From: Neofusicoccum parvum
Lineage: Eukaryota > Ascomycota > Dothideomycetes > Botryosphaeriales > Botryosphaeriaceae
Reading direction: 5' to 3'
DNA: 64,000 nt
Assembly: GCA_020912385.1 (NCBI GenBank)
Contig: CP087220.1
Span: forward strand, 1,488,001-1,552,000
Of the stretch, positions 1-11,338 are shown piece by piece. A program made the position numbers and the translations under genes. How positions within the stretch are numbered: the stretch's first letter is position 1; every line of letters begins with the position of its first letter. The notes below the pieces were generated by a model. The model did not search any database, was not told the DNA's origin, and saw only the letters and a program-made list of their open reading frames with translations.

Positions 1-1093
1 AGCGGCCAGGGGGCGAGGTCGCGGACGGCGCGGGCGGCCTGCTCCTTGGTCTCGAAGCCCTCGAGGATGCCGACGTCGGCGCCGAGGTCGCGGGCGGCGC
101 GCAGGCGGGCGACGCACTCGTCGTAGCCGCGCGTCTGCAGCGCGTCCGTCCGCGCGATCACCACCATGTCCGACCGCGCCGCCGCCCGCGCGTTGACCGC
201 CGCCCGCACCCGCGTCAGGAACTCGGCCGTCGGGACGACTTCTTTGCCCGCCAGGTGCCCGCACCGCTTCGACAGGATCTGGTCTTCGATGTGGAACCCG
301 GCCACGCCGGCCCGCGCGTACTGCTGCACGGCCCGGGCGATGACGATGGGGCCGCCGTAGCCGGCTGGGGGGAGGTTAGCGGGGGGCTGTTGGGGTGGGA
401 GGGGAAGGGGGGCAGCGTACCGTCCATGTCGGCGATGACGGGCGGCCCGAAGGGGTCAAGGTTGCAGATCATCTCGGCCTGCTCGCGCATGTCGTGCAGC
501 TGGGCGACGGCGAGATCGGGCATGCCGAGGCGGGAGGCGGTTGTGCCTGCGCCGGTCTGCCGGCGGGGTCAGTACCAGAGGTCAGGTGGGCTTTGAGGCT
601 CGAAGGGAGCGCTTACCATGTAGAGTCCCTCGAAGCCGACGGACATGGCCACGCGCGCAGAGAAGCCGTCAAACACCCCCGGACACACGATGATCCGGTC
701 GGAGCGCTCGAGCAGCCGCCGGAGCTTGGTCGACCCGGGCAGGAAGCGGAACTCCTCGTCGGCCACCAGGTCGGGCGTGGGCGGCGGCGAGGCCTCGCTG
801 TTGGCGGGCGGAGGGCGCTGGTCGGCGATCATGAGGCCAGAGTGGTGGTCGTCAGGACCGAGGGCGCGGTCCGCATCAAGGCGCAGATCTTGTCGTGGCA
901 GCGTCTCCGGATTATCTCCAGAAGCGCAGCTTGACGCTCCAGCAGCGGTTCCAACAGAGTCTGCATCGGAGCTGGGCGGCGAGTCGTGGAAGACCTTGAC
1001 GCGCTTGAACGGGCCGGGGTGCGTGAGCTCGGAGGCGAACTGGTCGCGGAGAGTCTGGTCCGAGGAGAAGGACTTCAGGATGGACGGAGACAT
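1..1093 (-). CDS. Isocitrate lyase / PEP mutase superfamily enzyme (3' end cut by window)
   Basis: Probable C-C or C-P bond lyase of the isocitrate lyase/phosphoenolpyruvate mutase superfamily, a group that includes oxaloacetate hydrolase and dimethylmalate lyase in fungi. Three exons on the minus strand: 617-1093, 421-556 and from 364 leftward, separated by introns 557-616 and 365-420, both GT..AG. Joining them gives GVFDGFSARVA, then ASRLGMPDLA, then DMDAGYGGP, which match the family's active-site order; the last is the metal-binding loop, usually D-A-D-x-G-Y-G. Further on, GFHIEDQ and VVIARTDA are also typical. The C-terminus lies beyond base 1. The N-terminal ~100 residues, before the first family motif, are longer and less ordered than usual, so a start further in or an unseen intron is possible. 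The substrate cannot be told from sequence. Confidence 0.85.
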
Positions 1094-1804
1094 TGAGAAC
1101 TTCGCTGCGATTGGGGCTGGGGCATCGACATGGCGGTGCTAGTGTTCTGGCTGCGTATATTTAACACGGCGTGGATCGTGGTGTGCATGTCGTCGAGATG
1201 CGGACGCGAGCGTTCGGCAGCAGCGGCCGCGGCAGGGGCAGCGTGTGGCAGTCAGCGTGGCGTTCGGCAGAGACTCAAGCTTTGTCGCGGGGCGATAAGG
1301 CAGACACGGCGTGCTGAGGGCTGAGGGCTGAGGGCTCGGGCTGATGGCTGCTGAGGCGGGTGCTGACCGCGTCAGCCGGTCAGCGCTTTATCTCTGGGAT
1401 CGCCAGGGCGGGAGTGAGCTTACCGCATGGTTGACCGCATGGCTCCCGCTGACCAACGGCGCCAGGCCAGAGCAGCCGCCCACGGCCTGCCTTTCCTGAC
1501 TCGCCCCACCAGCCGTCGCTGCGGGCCGAAGCGACAGGGGCGCCCGTGCATCCGGCCCCCGTGGGCTTCGGCTCTTTTTGCTGTGCTCGCAGAACTTCCT
1601 CTTCCGGAAAGAAGCTCTACCTTCCGCTCGCGGCCGCACACGCGCCGCCCAGCCCATTACCACGGCCAATATGCGAGGAACATTGTTATGCTTATCTGGC
1701 GAGAATCTCATTCGGGGTATCATTATCTACGCGAGCCGGAAAATACGAGGCAGAAGACGCTCTCTGCGCGGCCGCAGAGGGTTGCAGTGCCGCCACGTGC
1801 AGTG
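1094..1804. other. Intergenic, no gene seen
   Basis: Upstream of the lyase-family gene and downstream of the bZIP-ankyrin gene. Open frames here have no family motifs and overlap on both strands. A short direct repeat of the type 'gctgagg' occurs around 1313-1350. I see nothing else. Confidence 0.5.
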
Positions 1805-2795
1805 CTACCCCTCCGTGGTTGCATGGAGACTAGCGCCCGACTCCAGCAGCCGTGCCGCCACAGCCTGGTGGCCCTGCTCGACGGCCAGATGCAGGGGTGT
1901 CCATCCATTCGTATCTTTGGCGTCGGGATCGGCCCCCTGCTCGAGGAGGAACTTGACCAGGATGTCGTGCCCTTTCTCTGCCGCAATGTGCAGCATGGTG
2001 CGCCCCGAGGTGTCGCGGGCCCCGAACTCGGACGATGCTCGTCGCTGTGGACATGTCAGTCTTGCTTCGTCGTGCGGAGCGCTGGGGGGTCTGACTTTGG
2101 AGCTGGCCGTCTGCGGGCGGGACGCGGGACGCTCCAGTGATGCGAAGCTGGCCGTCGTGAATTTCGGCGCGGTGTCCACGGGCTCAGCGCTTGGGAGAGC
2201 AGTGTGCAGCGATCCGTCATGCATGGACATTTCCTCCGCAATCGACCCAGATCGCCACCCCGTGAAGTCGATAGCGGCATCCGGCGCCTGCCAGAACGGG
2301 CTCAGTGGCGAGGTGACGCCTGGAGCAACGACCGTGCCGCAGGTCTGGCATCTGACGCAATTGTTCTCCGACGGAGGCGTGGGCAGCTGGCTGGTCGAGT
2401 ACGGCGGTGACCGCAGCATGTTGGTGTGGTTGTGCTGAGACTCTGGCCGTGAAGCGGGCAGCTGCTTCATGTGAAAGCCGCCGCCGTGGTAGGAGCTGGA
2501 CGGCGACAGGCATATTGACGAATTCGAGGCATTGGAGGCCAGGGTGGAGGTTGAGTTCTGGCGCTCCAGGGCTTCGACGCGACGCTTCAGATTCCTCCCT
2601 GGACGAGTGTCAGTCGGGACGGGCGGGAGCTGGTGCTGCTCGGGACGTACGGTACTTGCGCTGGGCATTCCGGTTCTGGATGCGCCTTCGCTCTGCAGCA
2701 TCGACCACGGTGATCCACTCCTCCTCGTCGGAGCTGATGCTGTCACTGCAGCCGTGCGGCTGCTTGGTGGCAGAGCCGGACGCAGACGGAGCCAT
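1805..2795 (-). CDS. bZIP basic region + ankyrin repeat regulator (bANK type, TOXE-like)
   Basis: Likely nuclear transcription factor of 312 residues in two exons (2651-2795 and 1805-2598; intron 2599-2650). Exon 1 encodes an acidic stretch and a bZIP basic region, AERRRIQNRNAQRKYR, whose N-x3-Q/R core contacts DNA in this family. After the splice the frame continues RNLKRRVEALERQ, but only about one heptad follows and no long leucine zipper is visible. A Ser/Thr/Pro-rich middle follows. Two ankyrin repeats close the protein: GRTMLHIAAEKGHDILVKFL and the next, beginning NGWTPLHLAVEQGHQ. A basic region without a full zipper plus ankyrin repeats is the layout of TOXE, the HC-toxin cluster regulator of Cochliobolus ('bANK' proteins). 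No synthase gene is adjacent, so the target is unknown. The start is the first ATG before the basic region. Confidence 0.85.
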
Positions 2796-3942
2796 TTGAT
2801 CAGTGCTTGGCGGGCAAGAGCATGACCAGGCGGCGGCTTATATCGAAGACACGCTCGACGATTCCGCCCCCCACCAGAGGCAGAGCTCGCCACACATGCA
2901 TCAGATTACGAGTCGTGGGGGATTGCAACAAGCGGCAACGTGCTGTTATCGGACCCTACGCCACGGGAGGTGGGGCGTGTGGGACAGGCATTAATGTTTG
3001 AGGCTCCTCAGTCCCAGGCACGGGCCCTGGCCAGCGCCCTCGACCATGCGGCATCCTGGTACGCGCGTCGGGTGGCCCATGCCAGGCGTGTGGCCGGTTC
3101 GGACTTTCGGGGGTCGAGGCCCACGGTTCGGCGGCAATTAAGCTCCGAACTAGCCCTGCGCATCTCTGGGGAAGCATGCTGGCGGACGGAGCAGCCTCTG
3201 TTGCGGTGCTGGCTGCCCGCCGGCCCTCCATGCGGAGATCTCCGAGACCGGCAGTGGTCCCGGGCGGGCTGCGACCTCTGCAATCAAACACCGTCAGCAT
3301 CGTGACTGCCGGCCCAGCGCTCGCTGATCTGGAGGCAGATCAGGAGCCACCAACGCGAAGGAGGCGCCTCATGAGTCCAACACGAGGCGTAGGCCGAATG
3401 GGCGGGCCCGCCAATATTCTTAGAGATGCTTAGTAGCTGCAGGGCTGCCGGCAGGAGCGAGGCACGGCTGGCCTGTCGGAGGTTGCCATGGTCCCGTTGG
3501 GTACTGATCAGACGTGTGCACGCCGCGCGCGGGCGGATGACGCCGTGGGACCTCGACCTTCGCATGTCCAATCAGCCGGGCACGCTCTGGTCCTATCGCA
3601 GCAGGGGAAGAGGCATTGGTCGGCCAACGACGTGGTTGGGGGCCATGTGGTGTTGCATGCGAGGGGTTGATGGTGGGCAGGGCAAGTGGAGGTGTGGTCG
3701 AGGGGCAGCAGAGAGATAACGTCCCCTCTGGCTGACTCATCTCGTGCTGAGAGATGGCTGTGCATGACTCGTGCCAACAAGTGAGAGACTTGAAGAATAT
3801 ATTCATAGAGACCGAAATTCGTAAAGAACGGAGCGCACAAAACGAATGGCAACACTACTTCCGCCCCGACCCATCCGCACTGCCCCGTGATCCCCCCCTC
3901 CCCCCCCCCCCCCCCCCCCCCCCTTCCCCATGCGAATGAACC
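2796..3942. other. Intergenic between bANK gene and lectin gene
   Basis: About 1.1 kb holding the promoter of the leftward bANK gene. No coding region with recognisable features on either strand. It contains a long C homopolymer near its right end, listed separately. Confidence 0.5.
3900..3923. repeat. C homopolymer, 24 bases
   Basis: An uninterrupted run of 24 C within a longer C-rich stretch (3891-3930), about 20 bases beyond the stop codon of the lectin gene, where the transcript would read poly-G. Homopolymers this long are length-unstable and often missassembled. Confidence 0.95.
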
Positions 3943-6900
3943 TCAAAGCTCCGGCACCGCGAGCCAATTGACACGTGCAGACTTGATTGTGCTGTCACAC
4001 CACGTGTTGATTGTCCAATTAAATCCATCTGCGCCGATATCCCAAGCTCGGCTGCGAAAGCGAGGATTGACGTCCGACCCGCTAATATCAAATGAGGTGA
4101 AGGCAGTAAGGACATTCGGTGGTTTTTCGAACATGCCGGGCGCGAAGCTACAGTGCCCGCTATCTGTATTGTCGTTATTGTCCATGGCGTATTGTCCTGC
4201 CACGCATCCGGATTCTGCAGTGATCGCAATCCAAGAAACGGAGGCCCATCTGATGGAACGATTCGTGCTACTCACGTCCACGGTGAAGGATGCAACGTCA
4301 ACGGACGACACCGAGACATCCACCCACTTGCCGGTTTTGATGTGTAGGTCCAGTCCTGAAATCCAGGTCAAAACCTTCGGGGGCGTTTTGAAAGGCACTC
4401 CGAATTCGATGCACTGTCGTACATTACCACGGCATTCGAATTCGCCTACCTAGATACATGACCTCTCTGGCGGAATGCCAATCCAAGAAAATTTGCCCCT
4501 GCCTTCTCATCAGTATGTGCTTGTCAACAATTCCCTTTTCCCGTAGTCGTGGACTTACCCATAGAACAACGAGTCAGACCATGGGTCAACACCAATGCTG
4601 AAGTTTGTCGCTGTTACCGAGTGAGTGTTGGCAGCAAACCGCAGGCTCGCTCCATTCCAGGTATCCATCTTCGTGAAGCCAACGATGATGTTCGGGATGT
4701 AAGGGACTTGAATTCTACTGTTGTACGTGAGAACTGCCGATGCGCGCTCCATTGGGGACTCCCAATCATGGATTGTCCGTGTGTCCCAGAGACCACACGG
4801 GTGCGTATCACGTACAACCTCTTGCTGGTCTTCTTCAGTCTCATCAGTCATATCCGAGGTGGAACGTGCGCATAAATCCATGCTGTTCCATACTGGACCA
4901 GCGCGGTACAAACCCATTCGTACCGCGGACTCTGGTGGTGCCCTGCCCCAAAACCCTGCGATGTGCCCGTTTTCCATTAACGGGTCGAAGTGAGTCGTTT
5001 CCAAATCTTGGAACAAGATGCCCCCGCGCATGGATTCTCCTCCTACAGGCAGTGCCCAATCCGATGATTGTCCCATCAGTACAGACCCTCGATTGGTGGA
5101 CAAACGAACGGCTGTTACCCTGATGGGTGAGAAAGACTTCGACTTCCGGCGTCCAACCTCTATGGAGCATGCGACGATCTTCTCCCTTTCTTGTATATCG
5201 AGAGTGAACCAATGGGATTTCGTGCGAGTCCCTTGAGAGCCAAATCTGCTTTCGAGACCGTTGGTGTATCGGAAGCCAAGGGCGCACACGACGCCGTCCA
5301 CGACTGTGACACTTGCTGCGGCTACGACCCACTCCGGCTTGAGGAAGTCCAGACTGCAGAACAGCTCTCCATGTTCAGAACCGTACGGGAGGGCTAGACG
5401 TAGATGCTCTCCAACTGCAGGTCTTTCTTTGAGAAGTTCTCCTATCTTCTTTCTCTCGGAATTTAACAGTGCTGAGCTGTCTCCATCAAAAAGTACCATC
5501 TGAGAGCAAGCTTTTTCCGGATATCTGAGTTCGGCAACTTCTTTGACCTTCGGTAGTCGATCATTGAACTCCAGGGGACTCTGGAAGCCTTCAATTCGAG
5601 CGATATCTGTTGCAATCGAAGGATTCTTCCTAGTCTCTTCCACCTCGTTGACAATCTTCATCATCTGGATCAGACACTCGCGTTTTGCTCTGGCCAGTCC
5701 CGACCAGGACGACTCGTATCGATTTTGGGCTCTCGAATGGTCAGAATCGATATCGAGAGCAAGTGCATAGCTGTCCACGACATCAAACTGCTTGGTGCCC
5801 GCCTTGATGTCCGACAGCTGTGCAGATAGCCTCCGATCAAAATTCTGAAACTCCATGAATGAGTCCATGAGTGCGTCAATGTATAGGCTGGTGTGGTCGT
5901 AGCAAGCGGTAATTGAACCCGTAGACCGCAATGCTTGGTAGCCTTGCAGGCTTTCGTATTTGGTCAGGATAACGGCAATTCGCTCCGGATTCATGGCCGC
6001 TCTTGCTGGAAATTTGGACGCTATATCTCGAAGGGAATCAAGTGTTCTTGGCTGGCCAGCAGGCTCAGGTACAGCCGATCCAGTACTGTGCAGTTGGATG
6101 GTGATCTCTGCCAGCTCAGCCAAAGCCTTGGTGGCAAAATCGACATCCTGCGGGGATCGAAAAGCGCCGCATTGGACTCCAAGAATCGTATCCACACTAA
6201 GAAGACGGACGTATTAGCCAGGGCCCCTTATGGACGATGAAGCTGAATGGGCTTACGCATTGACCACTTCTTTTTGCTTCTCTTTGTCCACAATCTTGAT
6301 GCTCACCAACGCACTCAACATGCCACCCTCAACAAAACCTGGAATGCGTAAGTCGAAATAGCGGACTGATTTCATTTGGAAGCTTACCTGAGATGAATGT
6401 ATCTCCGAGAGTTGCATTGGCGTTGTTCACACCCCCCAATGCATTTCCAGCAGAGAAAGTTGACGCTGGTCGGGTGTGGCCTGTCACCACTCTGACGCCC
6501 AAGAAGTAGTTCAGCCCAGCATCATAGAATGGGTGAGCATTGAAGGCATGGTCATTTCCTAGTGCTATTCTCCCGCCTTGTCTGACTGGAACCGCCGTTG
6601 AGATTCCCATGGCCTTTACAACTTCACTGTTTTGAGACCATTAGCGCATAAGAAAAAAAGAAAAAGCACCCAGGACCATGAAACACACCTCAAGTTATCC
6701 ACAAAGTGGGACACATGCGTTACCACTCTGGCATTTTTACCCACTCCAAAAACAGCCTCAGAGGTGTGAGTGATCTCGTCGTCTTTAACTGGTTCTTCCA
6801 TCATTTCCCACTGCGAATAAGTCGGGATAGGAGGAATGTCAGTGCCGGCCTCGGATGGGCAGCTTGTTCCGAAGTCATCCTTGCAGCAGGAACATCCTGA

Positions 6901-7127
6901 CGGATGATGTTGTGAGAGTGTAGCAGCCTGGTCGGTGAGGATCTCCTGGGTGAAAGAATTAAAGCTTTTACTGTCAGAGAGCCCGGTCCTATAATTTCGA
7001 AGTGGTACAGACGTACCCTTGACCTGTTGGAGAATATTGTGAGTATGGAAATCCCAACGTCAATTTTTAGCAAGAATCACCTACCGAGCTTCATCACCCT
7101 ATCGTATGGCGCAAGTAAATACGCCAT
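3943..7127 (-). CDS. MACPF-like / jacalin-like / triple H-type lectin protein, with in-frame TAG
   Basis: Large multi-domain protein, possibly a membrane-active lectin. Exons on the minus strand: 7085-7127, 7017-7023, 6689-6970, 6388-6626, 6257-6338, 4559-6196 and 3943-4498. Start is the ATG at 7125-7127 (MAYLLAPYDRVMKLG). Around residue 189 the sequence GDTFISGFVEGG resembles the MACPF signature region of uncharacterised fungal proteins, followed by a helical stretch with NPERIAVILTKYESL. Residues ~505-650 look jacalin-like (GFRYTNG near the start, HIAGFWGR near the end). Three H-type lectin units follow; each has a 'PP/IP-x-V/I-L' start, and the second and third end in W-I-A or W-L-A. A TAG at 4450-4452 falls between the first and second H-lectin units: the strict product has 779 residues, readthrough would add 168. 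No signal peptide is seen. The H-lectin call is firm; the MACPF and jacalin calls are inference. Confidence 0.7.
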
Positions 7128-9150
7128 GATTGCAGTTGAGATGCCTTGCGCAGACCTGTCGCCTGAGGGACGGATGTTTCGATAAACCATAATTGAGAGC
7201 GTTTCACGCAAGATATACCTGGCGCGTCCCAGTTTGCTGGGTCTTTCACCCACGTCATCGCTTCGATTATTCTGGGCCTTGTATAAACGCGTCAAGATAT
7301 GCGTAGAACACTTTCCTACGCTTATTGTGGAGGAATATTCCTGGACGAAGAAGCCACTCGAATCTTAAGCGCAGACTTTAGTCGACGACGGAAGAAATTC
7401 GACAAGGTGATATACAATCGAATCTACGGTTATCGCTTCCTACGGTATTGTCTTTGCACCAGTACCTCAGTACGTGTATTAAGATTAATTGTATGAGGTC
7501 ATAATTTATCACGCATCCGATGTTGCCCCACATTCCGATGTGAATACACGACAGATATCATGCATTTAATTAGGAGCGGGAGGAATTGGGGGTTCCACAC
7601 AAGCAAGGACAACATAGGCTAAGAGAAGAGAGCATCCAAGCGTAATTATTTTGGCGCTCCAGAGAAGGTGCTGCAAGTTTCTACCACCTTCTGAGCTCCC
7701 CTAATCATGGGAACAGTATTGGAATGCGCGAGGTGCACACTGTATGGACCAGTCACCCCAAAACTTTGATCCGACTGATCGACCTCCGAGTTGCTCGAAG
7801 CTCGGATATGTGCATGCACAAATGAGAGCTATCTGGCTCGCTACCCTACTGGAACTATTGAGATTACCTGAAACTTGGTGCAGTCGTCTCTGCGCAATAA
7901 CTTGATTGTATTAACTGTACTTACGCACTCGACGTTCCACAGTGGCCTGGTGTCCGTGTAACAGTCATCAGATGCAAGATCTGAATGACGTCTACATGCC
8001 AAAACAGCCTTGCATAATCGTCGGCCAGGTTACATGCGGACATGGATGGTATGATTTGTAATATCGAACGCTTTGATTATAAGCTAGAGCGTGGGTGTAT
8101 AACCGGGAGTCTATCCTAAATTATACCATACAATTAGCTTGAAGACAAGTTGATCCGCGATAAACCATGGTTTCATAGGCTGCCGAACTATTCTCTCGTA
8201 TTAAAGCCAGCAATGCGCGCAAGCTTAGATATCACGGTTACCGGACACAGTTTTGTATTTAGTGGAGCTAATCAATGTAGCCAATGAAAATCCTCACACG
8301 CCAAACTCGACCAGCGAAAATTAAGCGACTAGTACAGGCCAACTATCAAGAGACACGTAAGGACACCCTCCGACATTGGTAGGAGAAAGCATTTATTTTA
8401 ATCTAGAAATGTATGCGCAATTTAGAAGTGCTCCAAACAATAGTTTGAAGCCAAGCCGTAGTTAGACTCCATTAGTCGAGGTTAGTGTGAACTTCTAGTC
8501 TGAGTAGTACTCCAGGAAATAGGACTAGAGTAGATCTCATTGTCGAAAATTCAAAAGGTTACAATGGGTGCATCTCGGAAGAGTTCGTCGCATAGGCCGA
8601 GAATTGTCGGGCTGTGGCGGTTGGCGATGGTGCTATCGCAGCCGCAGAGCACGCGATGTCCTCCATGTTCACTCCATGAAGTGGGGGTTTAATTATTAAC
8701 AAACCATCCGAGGATCTCTCATTGAGCTTCGGGAGTTCGATCGATGTATGGTAAGTTAGAATAATCTGCGAACACCTTTTCGTTATATGATATCCTCGTC
8801 GATGTTCAAGCCGTCGTCAACTTGTCTTGAGGCTGGCTTTTCGGCAATGTTCCTGCCGCGTAATGCTTACCTCGAAACAAGAAATGCCCGTGGAACTGCC
8901 CGTTGCTTATCAAATACCAAGCGCAAGCCTTGCTATCTTCCTGCTCTTGGCACTGATGCGGCGTATGAAAACGCTGCTTCGAACCGTGGCGTTGGATGGC
9001 ATCATCCGCACTCCGCTATTTGCATACTCGCTAGCCCCGCAATTCGGTTTTGCTTGCGGTCTAATTCCGAAATATTTTCCAGATAAGTATTTAGTTGTCC
9101 TGCGAAGAAGGGAGCTTGCTTGTCGTCGGCGAACTCCCCAAGCGATCAAC
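7128..9150. other. Long intergenic region, no gene supported
   Basis: About 2 kb upstream of both the leftward lectin gene and the rightward transporter. Rather AT-rich with many stops in all frames. An open frame runs in from 8827 in phase with the transporter, but its residues show no transporter character and a better start lies at 9151. Confidence 0.5.
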
Positions 9151-10888
9151 ATGTCGAAAATCCCTGGATCTAATGCTGAGGCATTGGACACTGCTAGCAC
9201 AACTGCAAGAGAAACTACCAAGTTATCTGAGCGCTATGCAGATGAAAGTTACAAACTCTTCTCCAAGGTGAAGGTCGACGAGCCAACGCCTGAGGAGGCA
9301 AAGAGGATTCGCAATAAATGCGTGACCTGGATTTTATCATTTCTATGCGTCGGCTACCACTTAATGTATGTTGATAAGCAGACGGTATGTATTTCTTCGG
9401 TGCTATTTCGAGTAACTATTGTTAACCTTTGAATAGCTTGGAAGCTCAGCCATTCTTGGCATCATGGAAGATGCGCATCTGAATTCCACCCAGTATAACT
9501 GGCTGTCTTCGATTTTCTACCTAGGCTACTTGGTGGCAGAATGGCCACAGAACTGGGCTCTGCAGAGGTTTCCCGTTGCGAAATATCTTTCAATCAATCT
9601 CGTAATCTGGTAGGTGTTCTGACCAACTCCGCCGTCTTCGTTTTGATTTAGTGATGTTTCTGACCTATCGAAGGGGATGCATTTTGTTGCTTCACATTCC
9701 ATGCTCGAACTTCGCCAGCCTCTTCGTTGTTCGGTTCTTCTTGGGTGTCGCCGAGGCCAGTATTGTACCAGCCTTTCTGCTCATCCTCTCCATGTTCTTC
9801 ACATACGACGAGCAGGCGGTGCTCATGCCATGCATGTGGGCAATTGGTAACTCAAGCCCAATCACGTCCGGACTGTTATCATATGGAGTTCTTTGGATTG
9901 ACACTGGAAGCTTCAATCCGTGGAAGTGGTTTATGGGTAAGCCATCTGGCGGACGGTGGGGGCTGCATCGGTATCTTGCTGACATTTGACGCCTGCAGTA
10001 ATCACCGGTGGGTTGACGGTCATCTACGGTGGCCTCGTTTGGGTTTTCTTCCCAGACAGCCCTGTCACGGCCCACTTCCTGACGCCACAGGAGCGCGCAC
10101 AGTCCATTCTCAGGATCAAGGGCAACCACTCCGGCATCGAACAGAAGCACTTCAAGAAGTATCAATTTATCGAAGCTCTTACCGATCAGAAATCCTGGCT
10201 CTTTTTCCTGCACGCGTGGAGCCAGGAAATGGCCAATGGACTGACGAATCAGTATTCGCTGATCATCAAGTCCTTCGGCTTCACAACACTACAAACGACC
10301 CTGCTGGGGTGCATAAACGGTGTCACGGCCTTTGTATCGCTTGCCTCGGCGGCACTGATCCTGGCAAAGACGAGGAACACTCGCGCATGGCTGTCGGCGG
10401 CGGCGTATATTCCTCCAATTATATCCTGCATCCTCTTGTTGACGCTTCCGTGGTCCAACCGGTGGGGTCTCCTTTCTGCAATCTGGATACGAGCCACTGG
10501 AGGCATTCCATACAGTGTCGTCATGGTGTGGGCTGCAAACTGCTCCGCGGGACACACCAAAAAGACCACTGTGATTGCGATGTATCACGTTGGCTACGGG
10601 CTTGGAAACATCCTGAGCCCGCAGCTTTTCCAGCCGCAATACAAACCAAGGTACCTGGTTACATGGCATGTGATCCTCTGGGTTGCTTGCGTGTTCCCTC
10701 TCTTCTTGGTACTGTACCTGCGATGGTACTTGCAAGCGGAAAACAAACGCAGAGATGAGCTAGACAGCAGGGGATTGGTCCAAGAGATTGGTGTAGTTGA
10801 GCGGGTTGATGATGATGGCGACAGGAAAGAAGAGATTGTGGATGCGCGACAGTTGGATTTGACAGACAGGGAGAACTTGGCGTTGTAA
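9151..10888 (+). CDS. MFS transporter, allantoate permease (Dal5) type
   Basis: Plasma-membrane transporter of the anion:cation symporter branch of the major facilitator superfamily; members take up allantoate, nicotinate, pantothenate or related organic anions. Four exons (9151-9384, 9437-9609, 9674-9936, 9999-10888) give 519 residues, the usual length. Typical features: a soluble N-terminus with PTPEEAKRIRNK, then LMYVDKQTLGSSA leading into TM2, FYLGYLVAEWPQNW, VRFFLGVAEAS, and a central loop with FFPDSPVTAHFLTPQERA, followed by six more membrane segments. The C-terminal tail is charged and cytosolic. All three introns have GT..AG ends and keep frame. The substrate cannot be assigned from sequence. 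The neighbours (lectin protein, esterase) do not suggest a shared pathway. Confidence 0.9.
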
Positions 10889-11338
10889 GTGGCTTGCAAT
10901 CTCCATTCGTGATGAATCCATGCTGACCGATCTCGTAAAGCCGCTATGTCCTTTGAGAGGGTGGTAGATGAGAGGAATTGCAGGTGTATGGGAATCAGGA
11001 ACTCAATTCAATCGAGATAGCAAGGTATCGAGAAATGCTTCCACCAGATTGCGCTCATTTATCCTACTGTCTTAGCGCTTACTCCATTGGTGTTCCTGCA
11101 TCTCGTCCAGTCTTGCCACTCGGGACTTGACAGAATTGCCGACGATGCGGGGAGCGGGGAACGGCGCGGACTTCGGAGGCTGGATCTGGGGCAGATCTGC
11201 AGCTGCAAGACTATCGGTGAACCATCCCGGCTTTTCCGCTCCTGCCGAGCCTCGTAAATAAAAGCCGGAGGGGCCCATTCCGCCACTGGGCCACGCGAAT
11301 TTCCGCGCGCATTCCAGCTGTCAATATCCTCGGGACCC

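Noticed and set aside
1427..2438. Plus-strand open frames of 237 and 286 codons
   Set aside because: Mostly antisense to the bZIP-ankyrin gene, whose motifs and splice site are clear; no features of their own.
3754..3939. Short plus-strand frame ending in poly-Pro
   Set aside because: The proline run is only the C homopolymer; no other coding support.
8827..9150. In-frame N-terminal extension of the allantoate-permease-type transporter
   Set aside because: Composition unlike the family's soluble N-terminus; the ATG at 9151 gives the usual length and start.
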